From NCBI GenBank assembly GCA_023512665.1, contig JAILZC010000089.1, positions 1-5,215 on the forward strand: a DNA stretch of 5,215 nt, read 5' to 3'. Within the stretch, counting starts at the first letter, position 1. Every line of letters starts with the position of its first letter. Below, in pieces: positions 1 to 4,888 of this stretch. Made by a program: the position numbers and the translations under genes. The stretch is from Candidatus Bipolaricaulota bacterium. Its GTDB lineage: Bacteria; Bipolaricaulota; Bipolaricaulia; RBG-16-55-9; DRXL01. The notes beneath the pieces were generated by a model. It saw only the letters and a program-made list of their open reading frames with translations, made no database searches and was not told the DNA's origin.

Positions 1-1
1 G

Positions 2-49
2 ATCAGCGCCCCGCCGTCCGGCGAAGTGAGCAATTATTACTATCAGTAG
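2..49 (+). CDS. possible C-terminal tail of an upstream gene
   Basis: From base 2 one frame is open for 15 codons, reads ISAPPSGEVSNYYYQ and stops at a TAG at 47-49. The composition is protein-like and the stop falls just before the abrupt switch to T-rich, non-coding-looking sequence, so it could be the end of a gene that starts left of the window. The stretch is too short to recognise a family, and a 15-codon open frame is expected often by chance. No function is proposed. Confidence 0.2.
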   Translation: MSAPPSGEVSNYYYQ

Positions 50-248
50 AGTATTTACTTGTTTAGCGTGTGTGTGTTTTTCTGGGTGATTTGTATATGT
101 TTTATTTGATTTTTTATGCTTTTTTTGTTTTTCCAGAAATCCTGCAGGACGGACTGGACTGGTGGGCCGGGGGCTTTTGGGGCGATGGTTTCTGAGGCCG
201 CCCGCCACTCGCTTGCAACTGGAGCGGCGGGCTCCATCAGCAGGTCCG
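50..248. other. T-rich tract followed by unassigned sequence
   Basis: Bases 50-134 are strongly T/G-biased on the + strand, with several runs of five to seven T and a GTGTGTGTG run at 69-77. This is unlike anything else in the window. From about 135 the sequence becomes GC-rich again, and a palindromic CCTGCAGG lies at 141-148. No frame across 135-248 gives a protein I can recognise. It could be a frameshifted upstream part of the dabA remnant, but I cannot show that. No convincing promoter or hairpin terminator was found in the tract. Confidence 0.5.
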
Positions 249-422
249 CACGAGGGCCATATTGGCTTCGATGTGGACGAGATGACGGAGATGGCGGAGC
301 GCGTCTTGCGCGATACCGGATTGACCGCGGGCTGGGCGAGGATCGTGGTGATTTTGGGCCACGGCTCCACCAGTGCCAACAATCCCCACAAATCGGCCTA
401 CGATTGCGGTGCCTGCGGCGGG
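249..422 (+). pseudogene. dabA: dabA remnant (zinc-site segment of DAB inorganic-carbon transporter subunit, DUF2309/UPF0753)
   Basis: In the frame of codons starting at 249, about 58 codons resemble an internal part of DabA, the large beta-carbonic-anhydrase-like subunit that works with the membrane protein DabB in energy-coupled CO2/bicarbonate uptake. The recognisable segment is GFDVDEM (from 264), then IVVILGHGSTSANNPH and SAYDCGACGG (ending at 422). From family knowledge, His524 and Cys539 of Halothiobacillus DabA are zinc ligands 15 residues apart. Here the His codon is at 360-362 and the Cys codon at 405-407, exactly 15 codons apart. DabA proteins are usually about 800 residues or more, so both ends are missing, including the upstream Cys/Asp ligand pair. 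Downstream the frame runs out of homology and stops at 456-458 inside NB-ARC coding sequence. No start codon or ribosome binding site fits. It is a relic, not a working gene. The family call is from memory of the motif. Confidence 0.72.
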
Positions 423-2352
423 GCCGCTGCCTCCGCTGAAGGTTTTGAAAGAATGTGAATCTGTCAGTCTCTTCGTCGAGCGGGCGGCCGCGGTCAGGTT
501 AGGGTTCACCCTCACGAAAGAGAACGCCCCGGCGGTGGCGCAGATCTGTCGTCGGTTGGAGGGAATCCCCTTGGCGCTGGAGTTGGCCGCCGCGCGGGTC
601 AAAGTTCTTTCCGTAGAGCAGATCGCGGCGCGGCTGGATGACGCGTTGAGACTATTAACCGCGGGCCGTCGCACCGCCCCGCCGCGGCATCAGACTCTGC
701 GGGCCGCGCTGGACTGGAGCTTTCAGTTGCTCTCTGAAAAAGAGCAGGCTCTTTTGCGCAGGCTCTCGGTCTTCGCCGGGGGGTTTGACTTAGAAGCCGC
801 AGAAGCCGTCTGCACCGGGCGGGGGATCACAGCCAACGCAGTCTTCGATCTGCTGACGCATTTGGTAGATAAATCGTTGGTCAGCGTAGAGGAGCACGAG
901 GGCCAGATGCGCTATCGGCTGCTGGAGACGGTGCGCCAGTATGCGCGCGAGAAGTTGGCGGAAGCCCACGAAGAGCCGAGCATCCGCGCCCGGCATCTCG
1001 ATTTTTATGTCTGCATGATGGCCGCCGCGTGGGACGCCATCGGCGGTGAAGACGAAGCCGTATGGCTCGAACGCCTCGAGCGCGAGCATGATAACTTGCG
1101 AGCAGCGCTCGCGTGGGCATTGGAGACAGAGAGAGTTGAAGCAGCCTTGCGGTTGGCAAAAACGCTCTGGGTCTTCTGGAACGTGCGCGGGTATCGCAGC
1201 GAGGGGCGGAGATGGCTGGAGAAAGTCCTAGCGAAAGCGCAGGGGCTCAGAACCGAGCTCTACGCGCGGGTGCTCACCGGGGCTGGGCGGCTGGCCTGTG
1301 CCCAGGGTGACTATCACGAGGCACGCTCGTTCTTTCAGCAGACTTTAGAGATCTTTCAAGAGCTGAGCGACAAGCGGGGCATAGCCTCGACGTGGGTTAA
1401 CTTAGGGCTAGTGGCTTCCATGCAGGGGGGCCATGCCGAGGCGCGGGCGTTCTACGAACAAGCCCTGGCCCTGCATCGCGAGATCGGCAATCTCGTTGGC
1501 GTAGCCACCGCGCTGGGGAATTTGGGCGGGGTCGCGTGGGAGCAGGGGGAGTACGCTACAGCACAGTCTTACTACGAAGCAGAGCTTGCTATACGACGTC
1601 AATTGAAAGAGCCGGAGGGCATCGCCAGCTCCCTGAGTGCTCTCGGAGGCTTGGCCCAACTGCAAGGCGATTATGATCGCGCGATCACGCTCTTCGAGGA
1701 GAGCTTGGCTCTGCAACGCGAACTGGGATATAAAGACGGTATTGCCTATGCGCTCAGCAGCTTGGGGAGTGTGGCCTACGACCGTGGAGACTATGTCCTG
1801 GCGCGCTCTCGTTATGAGGAGAGTCTACGGATACGGCGCGAGCTGGATGATAAGCAGGGCGTCGCGTACTCACTCAACAGCTTGGGAAGCGTGGCGTTGC
1901 GCCAGGGCGATCTTGATCGGGCGCGCGCTCTCTTTGAAGAGAGTCTGTCTCTCTTTCGCCAGATGGAGGTCCGTGGGGGCATAGCTGGGGCCCTGAGCGG
2001 CTTGGCCAGCGTGGCGTATTATCAAAGGGAGTACGAGCGGGCGACAGCCCTGTACCGCGAGAGCCTCCGCTTGCGTCAGGAGGGCGGGGAGAAGCCGAAT
2101 ATACTCTCTTGTTTCGAAGGGCTCGCGGCGGTGCTTCGTGCCCAGGGCCAGCTCCGGCGCGCCGCGATTCTTTGGGCTGCTGCGCAGGCCCTGCGCGAGA
2201 CTCTCGGCATCCGGAGGACGCCCGCCGAGTCGGCTGAGTGCGATCTGACGGCTGTACAGTCTGAGTTAGACGAAGAGGCTTTTACAGCGGCCTGGGCCAA
2301 GGGGCAGGCCATGACACTGGAGCAGGCGCTTGAGTATGCGCTCACCGACTAG
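421..2352 (+). pseudogene. 5'-truncated NB-ARC (STAND) regulator with C-terminal TPR array
   Basis: About 640 codons encode the C-terminal part of a STAND-type signalling protein of the kind that carries LuxR, SARP or cyclase modules at the N terminus. Numbering from the upstream in-frame GTG at 373, homology begins near residue 18 (PLPPL...ESVSLFVERA). It continues with the NB-ARC GxP motif GIPLAL (64-69), a winged-helix-like part (about 97-140, AALDWSF, LSVFAGGF), the family blocks YRLLETVRQYAREKL (171-185) and EREHDNLRAALAWAL (216-230), then eight 40-residue TPRs (296-615), and the usual C-terminal block ending in AAWAKGQAMTLEQALEYAL. The C terminus looks complete. The P-loop, Walker B and any effector domain are absent, because the gene is joined out of frame to dabA sequence at about 421. 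The GTG at 373 lies inside the dabA remnant and has no Shine-Dalgarno sequence. Most likely a pseudogene. Translation from an internal start as a free TPR protein is possible because the frame remains fully open. Confidence 0.75.
1258..2217 (+). repeat. eight tandem 40-residue TPR units (120-bp period)
   Basis: Eight consecutive units of exactly 40 codons start at 1258, 1378, 1498, 1618, 1738, 1858, 1978 and 2098. The typical unit is G-(I/V)-A-x5-LG-x-(V/L)-A-x2-QG-(D/E)-Y-x2-A-x3-(Y/F)-E-E-S-L-x-L-x-R-E. It matches the TPR pattern of small residues and aromatic positions, and the 40-residue length is that of the longer TPR class often found in STAND proteins. Units 4-6 (1618-1977) are the most alike, also at DNA level, which suggests they arose by duplication. 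The last unit (2098-2217) is the most degenerate. Such arrays fold as a superhelix that binds proteins or peptides. Confidence 0.88.
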
Positions 2353-3149
2353 AAAGCCCTCGTCGCGCGATGGAAGGCGTAGATCGCTACGATCAGCACG
2401 GCCCCAGCTACCCCATAGACCCACCACGGATAGCCCGTGCTCAAGAGAATATCTCTGGGGCTCATCTGAGGGTAGGCAGCCTGCCACAGGCTCGCCTCGA
2501 CAGTAGACCAGAGATTGTTCACCCCATGCGCGACCATCGCCGGAACGATGCTCCCCGAACGCACCGTCAGATACCCCAAATAGAGCCCGATCACGATCGC
2601 CCCCAGCCCTTGCAGAATATCTAGATGAATCACCCCAAAGAGTACGGCAGTCACAGTGACAGCACTGATAGCTCCCAGCCGGCTACGCAGTCCCTGCAAG
2701 ATCACGCCCCGAAATGCAAGCTCTTCGCTGATCGCCGGCCCGACGCTGAGTGCCAGCGCGTAGAAAAGATATGTCGGGAGATCGCTGAAGCGCGACAGCC
2801 GCACCAGAAACTCTAACTCTTTAGAGACCAACCCCGGCAGGGCCTCTACCAAGGGCCAGAACAACAACCCACTGATCATACCCACGGGGACGACACCTAA
2901 AGCGCCCCACAGCACTAGACTGAAGCGAGTGGGTTTGAAGCTCAGCGTCGCGGGGATCGCAAAGCCCTTGAGCTTGATGAATGCGAGACTCACGAGCACC
3001 ATCAGCAACGCTTGGAGGAGCACTACGACACCGATGAAGAGCTGGAGATCAGCGATGATCCGTTTCAGCGGTACAGCGATGAACGGCACGAAGAGAATGA
3101 CAGCCCACAGAAGAAGATAAAATCCGAGCGCCGCCCCTGGAGTCATCAT
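2349..3149 (-). CDS. CPBP-family intramembrane metalloprotease (CAAX/Rce1-like, ABI)
   Basis: A 266-residue integral membrane protein. The glutamic-type/metal-dependent CPBP core is intact: motif 1 EExxxR at E142-E143...R147 (SEELAFRG), motif 2 FxxxH at F171...H175 (FGVIH), and motif 3 HxxxN at H208...N212 (HGVNN). Hydrophobic segments lie at about 8-28, 34-58, 77-100, 126-140, 158-174, 181-197 and 243-258, giving around six to eight membrane helices with the active site in the bilayer. Rce1 cleaves prenylated CAAX proteins. Bacterial members are mostly uncharacterised, and some give bacteriocin self-immunity. The frame stays open far upstream, but that part is antisense to HU, so I start at the ATG at 3149. 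A GGGAGG at 3160-3155 lies 5 nt from it, or 8 nt from the adjacent second ATG at 3146, which is equally possible. It converges on the NB-ARC-TPR gene with overlapping stops. Its substrate is unknown. Confidence 0.9.
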   Translation of the reverse strand: MMTPGAALGFYLLLWAVILFVPFIAVPLKRIIADLQLFIGVVVLLQALLMVLVSLAFIKLKGFAIPATLSFKPTRFSLVLWGALGVVPVGMISGLLFWPLVEALPGLVSKELEFLVRLSRFSDLPTYLFYALALSVGPAISEELAFRGVILQGLRSRLGAISAVTVTAVLFGVIHLDILQGLGAIVIGLYLGYLTVRSGSIVPAMVAHGVNNLWSTVEASLWQAAYPQMSPRDILLSTGYPWWVYGVAGAVLIVAIYAFHRATRAF

Positions 3150-3154
3150 GACCA

Positions 3155-3160
3155 CCTCCC
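3155..3160 (-). promoter_or_regulatory. ribosome binding site of the CPBP gene
   Basis: On the minus strand GGGAGG lies just upstream of two adjacent ATG codons (3149 and 3146). It decides the start against the much longer open frame that reads through the HU gene. Confidence 0.75.
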
Positions 3161-3168
3161 CACAGCCC

Positions 3169-3198
3169 AGTATAGCCCAGGGAAGCATCGAGGGGCAA
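3169..3198 (-). promoter_or_regulatory. predicted sigma70-type promoter for the CPBP gene
   Basis: On the minus strand, TTGCCC (3198-3193, 4 of 6 to consensus) and TATACT (3174-3169, 5 of 6) are separated by 18 bp. A start about 7 nt after the -10 would give a leader of roughly a dozen bases that begins almost at the Shine-Dalgarno sequence. Confidence 0.6.
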
Positions 3199-3242
3199 AT
3201 CGCTGTTTTTATGCTTAGAATCAGGGAAATTCGTTCATACCC

Positions 3243-3254
3243 CCCGCGCGCGGG
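3243..3254. repeat. 12-bp perfect GC palindrome between divergent promoters
   Basis: CCCGCGCGCGGG is its own reverse complement. It lies between the CPBP promoter (-35 at 3198) and the HU promoter (-35 at 3276), so a protein bound here could affect both genes. The run of alternating C and G could also adopt unusual helix forms. No function is shown. Confidence 0.5.
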
Positions 3255-3275
3255 CTTGGGGAGGAGGCTTCCGAC

Positions 3276-3305
3276 TTGACTTTGGGGCTGCCTTTGCTCT
3301 ACAAT
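3276..3305 (+). promoter_or_regulatory. predicted sigma70-type promoter for the HU gene
   Basis: TTGACT (3276-3281) and TACAAT (3300-3305), each 5 of 6 to consensus, are separated by 18 bp. The predicted start near 3312 gives a leader of about 30 nt. This is a strong promoter by sequence, as expected for an abundant nucleoid protein. Confidence 0.8.
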
Positions 3306-3329
3306 ACAGCTACCATAACAGCAACCACA
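3306..3329 (+). repeat. imperfect 12-bp tandem repeat in the HU leader
   Basis: ACAGCTACCATA (3306-3317) is followed directly by ACAGCAACCACA (3318-3329), identical at 10 of 12 positions. The pair begins immediately after the -10 box and ends at the Shine-Dalgarno region, so it covers the transcription start and most of the leader. It may be an operator or leader element. Chance duplication cannot be excluded. Confidence 0.45.
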
Positions 3330-3342
3330 AAGGGGGTTCGAC

Positions 3343-3666
3343 ATGAACAAAGCAGAGCTCATCGAGACGATTGCCCAGAAGACGGGCATCCCCAAGCGCA
3401 CCGCGCGCGACGCGGTCAACACGATCTTCACCGCGATCTCCAAGTCGGTCGCGGATGGCCAGACCGTGCGCATCACCGGGTTTGGCAGCTTCGCCGCTCG
3501 GCCGCGCCGCAGCAGCAGCCGCATCAACCCGCAGACCGGCCAACGCCTGATGGTCCCCAGCAAGGCCGTGCCAGGCTTCCGCGCCGGTCGCGAACTCAAA
3601 GAGATGGTGCGCAAGCGCCTGAGAGTCGTCGAGGCTGGCGGCAAACTCTCCGTCAAGAAGGCCTAA
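3343..3666 (+). CDS. HU/IHF-family nucleoid DNA-binding protein
   Basis: A 107-residue histone-like protein that would dimerise, bend DNA and help compact the nucleoid. The N terminus MNKAELIETIAQKTG is the usual HU dimerisation helix. The core GFGSFAARPRR (46-56) leads into the DNA-binding arm with RINPQTG (60-66), in which P63 is the proline that intercalates between base pairs in HU and IHF. The closing block VPSKAVPGFRAGRELKEMV (71-89) is also typical. HU proteins are usually about 90-95 residues. This one has a basic tail of some 17 residues (RKRLRVVEAGGKLSVKKA) after the core. The ATG at 3343 is preceded by AAAGGGGG at 3329-3336 with 6-nt spacing and by a strong promoter. It converges with the RHH-parA operon across a palindrome. 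Whether it is HU or IHF in specificity cannot be told from the sequence alone. Confidence 0.95.
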   Translation: MNKAELIETIAQKTGIPKRTARDAVNTIFTAISKSVADGQTVRITGFGSFAARPRRSSSRINPQTGQRLMVPSKAVPGFRAGRELKEMVRKRLRVVEAGGKLSVKKA

Positions 3667-3670
3667 ATAT

Positions 3671-3714
3671 ACCCCACGTAGGGGCAGGGGCACCCCTGCC
3701 CCTACTTCAGGGGT
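3671..3714. terminator. long perfect palindrome between convergent genes; bidirectional terminator or REP-like repeat
   Basis: GTAGGGGCAGGGG (3678-3690) and CCCCTGCCCCTAC (3693-3705) form a perfect 13-bp inverted repeat separated by only CA. A further ACCCC (3671-3675) and GGGGT (3710-3714) extend the stem across small internal loops. It starts 12 nt after the HU stop (3664-3666) and its right arm overlaps the RHH stop codon (3704-3702). The position fits a shared terminator for the two converging units. There is no T run on either side, so intrinsic termination would be atypical. Palindromes of the GTAGGGGC...GCCCCTAC type occur as dispersed repeats in various bacterial genomes (from general recollection), which is the main alternative. 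Confidence 0.7.
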
Positions 3715-3992
3715 CGTCCCCCCTTCAGTTCCGCCTTGCGTGGCGGGAAGGGCTCGCCGCGCTCATGTTCTAATTTTTCGACAGCCGCCGTGAGCGCCTC
3801 CTCAGCGAGCCCAGCGAGCGTCAGCCCCGGCGTCCAGTAGACCGCGTTTTTTATTCGATCAATCAGCTCCACCGGCAGATGGACGGTCAAGCGCTCCTTG
3901 ACCACCCGTGGCGCGCTCGAAGCCCTCTCCTCTCGACGCGCCGGGATGACCACATCGAGGGGGTTTGTCCCAATGGTGCGACGCTTGGCCAT
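3702..3992 (-). CDS. small ribbon-helix-helix-like DNA-binding protein, probable ParA partner (ParB/centromere-binding type)
   Basis: A 96-residue basic protein encoded just after parA. The N-terminal part (MAKRRTIGTNPLDVVIPARREE, 1-22) looks flexible. From residue 33 a beta strand (ERLTVHLP), a helix (VELIDRIKNAVYW, 41-53), a turn (TPG) and a second helix (TLAGLAEEALTAAVEKLEHE, 58-77) fit the RHH fold. The tail GEPFPPRKAELKGGRPLK is basic. RHH dimers insert the strand into the major groove. In small partition cassettes they bind the centromere, stimulate the ParA ATPase and repress their own operon. The start at 3992 is chosen because GGGGAGGGAG (4007-3998) lies 8 nt upstream of it when measured from the GGAGG core. 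The longer open frame to 4106 is the out-of-frame end of parA. Only 2 nt separate it from the parA stop, so translational coupling is likely. Its stop lies in the palindrome. The partner role is inferred from context and size. Confidence 0.8.
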   Translation of the reverse strand: MAKRRTIGTNPLDVVIPARREERASSAPRVVKERLTVHLPVELIDRIKNAVYWTPGLTLAGLAEEALTAAVEKLEHERGEPFPPRKAELKGGRPLK

Positions 3993-3994
3993 CG

Positions 3995-4762
3995 TCACTC
4001 CCTCCCCTGCTCTTGGCGGATGACCTCGAGCGCCAGTGCCCGATAGTCCGCCGCGCCGTAGCTGCGCGGATCGTACTGCGTGATGGGCTTCCCGAACGAC
4101 GGGCACTCCGCCAGACGGACGTTTTCCCTAATGACAGTATTGTAGACAAGGTTCCCGAAACGGCCCTGTAAGTGTTCGACGACCTCTTGGGCATGGCGGG
4201 TTCGCCCGTCCACGCGGCACGCCAAAATCCCCGAGATCTCCAGCTCCGGATTGAGGCGCTCCTTGACGACTTCGACGGTTTGCAGCAACTGGGCTAAGCC
4301 TTCCAGGGCCAGCACGTGCGCTTCCACGGGCACGAGGACTTCCGTCACGGCCGCGAGCGCATTCACTGTCAGAATCCCCAGCGCCGGAGGACAGTCTATC
4401 ACAAGATAGTCCCAGCGATCTTGGGGGAGATGCTGGAGCTGGCGGCGCAGGATCGTCTCCGCGCCGACCTCCCCAGCCAGAGCCTTCTCGACCCCGACGA
4501 GCCAGGGGCTCGCCGGGATGACAGCAACATTAGGAACGTTTGTATTATTGATAATATCTGTAACGTTCCCGTTTTCGATGAAGACGCCAAAGATGCCCTT
4601 GTCGCTGTTCTTGAGCCCAAACCACGAGGTCGCCGAGCATTGCGGGTCGAGGTCCATCACCAAGACCCGGCGCTTCCTCTCGCCCAACGCTGCGGCCAAG
4701 TTCACAGCGGTCGTGGTCTTGCCGGAGCCACCCTTCTGGTTGGTGATCGCGATGCGTCGCAT
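3995..4762 (-). CDS. parA: ParA/Soj-family partition ATPase
   Basis: A 255-residue ATPase of the deviant-Walker (MinD/ParA) class that would bind DNA non-specifically as an ATP dimer and move a ParB-bound centromere. The deviant Walker A is KGGSGKTTT at 10-18, with the signature Lys10 and P-loop Lys15. The Walker A' region is VLVMDLDPQCSAT (33-45). The Walker B is YLVIDCPP (119-126). The Soj C-terminal block PSFGKPITQYDPRSYGAADY (221-240) is also present. There is no N-terminal helix-turn-helix extension, so it is of the short type found in chromosomal Soj and in type Ib plasmid cassettes. The neighbour is a small RHH-like protein instead of a full ParB, which favours the type Ib arrangement. 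The start at 4762 is the only one giving the standard N terminus. The best Shine-Dalgarno, GGGGG at 4779-4775, is 12 nt away, longer than usual. Codons for residues about 65-80 are AT-rich, unlike the rest of the gene. Confidence 0.95.
   Translation of the reverse strand: MRRIAITNQKGGSGKTTTAVNLAAALGERKRRVLVMDLDPQCSATSWFGLKNSDKGIFGVFIENGNVTDIINNTNVPNVAVIPASPWLVGVEKALAGEVGAETILRRQLQHLPQDRWDYLVIDCPPALGILTVNALAAVTEVLVPVEAHVLALEGLAQLLQTVEVVKERLNPELEISGILACRVDGRTRHAQEVVEHLQGRFGNLVYNTVIRENVRLAECPSFGKPITQYDPRSYGAADYRALALEVIRQEQGRE
3998..4007 (-). promoter_or_regulatory. ribosome binding site of the RHH gene inside the end of parA
   Basis: On the minus strand GGGGAGGGAG overlaps the last parA codons. 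Its GGAGG core (4005-4001) lies 8 nt before the ATG at 3992. It fixes the start of the small gene and suggests that ribosomes finishing parA reinitiate there. Confidence 0.75.
4534..4570. repeat. nested AT-rich inverted repeat inside parA
   Basis: GGAACGTT (4534-4541) and AACGTTCC (4563-4570) are perfect inverted repeats. Between them lies a second one, TATTAT-TG-ATAATA (4544-4557). The 21-bp spacer is almost entirely A/T in a GC-rich gene. The region encodes parA residues about 65-76, which align with a variable stretch of Soj proteins, so the protein itself does not require these codons. It is a candidate binding site or structured element. The function is not shown. Confidence 0.5.
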
Positions 4763-4774
4763 ACGTTCCCGTTT
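4763..4774. repeat. 12-nt repeat ACGTTCCCGTTT between parA ribosome binding site and start codon, second copy at 4564-4575
   Basis: The same 12 bases occur at 4763-4774, exactly filling the gap between the parA GGGGG sequence (4779-4775) and the ATG (4762), and again at 4564-4575, where they overlap the right arm of the AT-rich inverted repeat inside parA. Both copies have the same orientation. One pair of this length is not rare by chance in a 5-kb window, but the placement is suggestive of an operator or centromere-like half-site. Confidence 0.4.
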
Positions 4775-4813
4775 CCCCCTTTCCTAACAATAGCATCTTC
4801 GTAGACATTAGGT

Positions 4814-4843
4814 ATCATATCGAAAAGGCTCCCCGGAGGTCAA
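4814..4843 (-). promoter_or_regulatory. predicted sigma70-type promoter for the parA-RHH operon
   Basis: On the minus strand, TTGACC (4843-4838) and TATGAT (4819-4814), each 5 of 6 to consensus, are separated by 18 bp. The predicted start near 4807 gives a leader of about 45 nt before the parA ATG. It is back to back with the promoter of the secreted-protein gene. Confidence 0.75.
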
Positions 4844-4871
4844 ATACTACTGTCAGCCCCCGCCCCCGCTG

Positions 4872-4880
4872 TGATATAAT
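4872..4880 (+). promoter_or_regulatory. extended -10 promoter for the secreted-protein gene
   Basis: TGATATAAT contains a perfect TATAAT (4875-4880) with the TGn extension (4872-4874). The best -35 candidate, CTGTCA at 4850-4855, matches only 4 of 6 with 19-bp spacing, which fits an extended -10 promoter that does not depend on a -35 box. Transcription would begin near 4887, almost at the ribosome binding site. Confidence 0.7.
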
Positions 4881-4888
4881 CTCTCCCC

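Noticed and set aside
12..23. Small hairpin CGCCG-TC-CGGCG as a terminator
   Set aside because: It is only a 5-bp stem with a 2-nt loop, and the T-rich tract begins too far downstream to make an intrinsic terminator.
115..135. Intron-like pyrimidine tract followed by CAG
   Set aside because: It resembles a eukaryotic 3' splice site, but all promoters, ribosome binding sites and genes here are bacterial. The match is a by-product of the T-rich tract.
373..420. GTG at 373 as a true start of the NB-ARC-TPR protein
   Set aside because: The first 16 residues are dabA sequence read out of frame, no Shine-Dalgarno sequence precedes the GTG, and the family normally extends several hundred residues further upstream.
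1258..2217. CRISPR-like or DNA-level repeat array
   Set aside because: The 120-bp periodicity comes from TPR protein repeats. The DNA units are diverged and have no spacers.
3150..3656. N-terminal extension of the CPBP protein by about 169 residues in an open minus-strand frame
   Set aside because: It is antisense to the HU gene, shows no membrane or family pattern, and the CPBP start has its own promoter and ribosome binding site at 3155-3198.
3276..3773. A 165-codon plus-strand open frame overlapping HU
   Set aside because: It begins inside the HU -35 box and reads HU in another frame. The arginine- and proline-rich product looks like a GC-rich shadow.
3993..4106. Longer N terminus for the RHH protein
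   Set aside because: It reads the end of parA in another frame. The ATG at 3992 has a well-spaced GGAGG and the usual tight operon layout.
4316..4804. Long plus-strand open frames opposite parA
   Set aside because: They are antisense to a clear ParA, have no recognisable motifs and no ribosome binding site.
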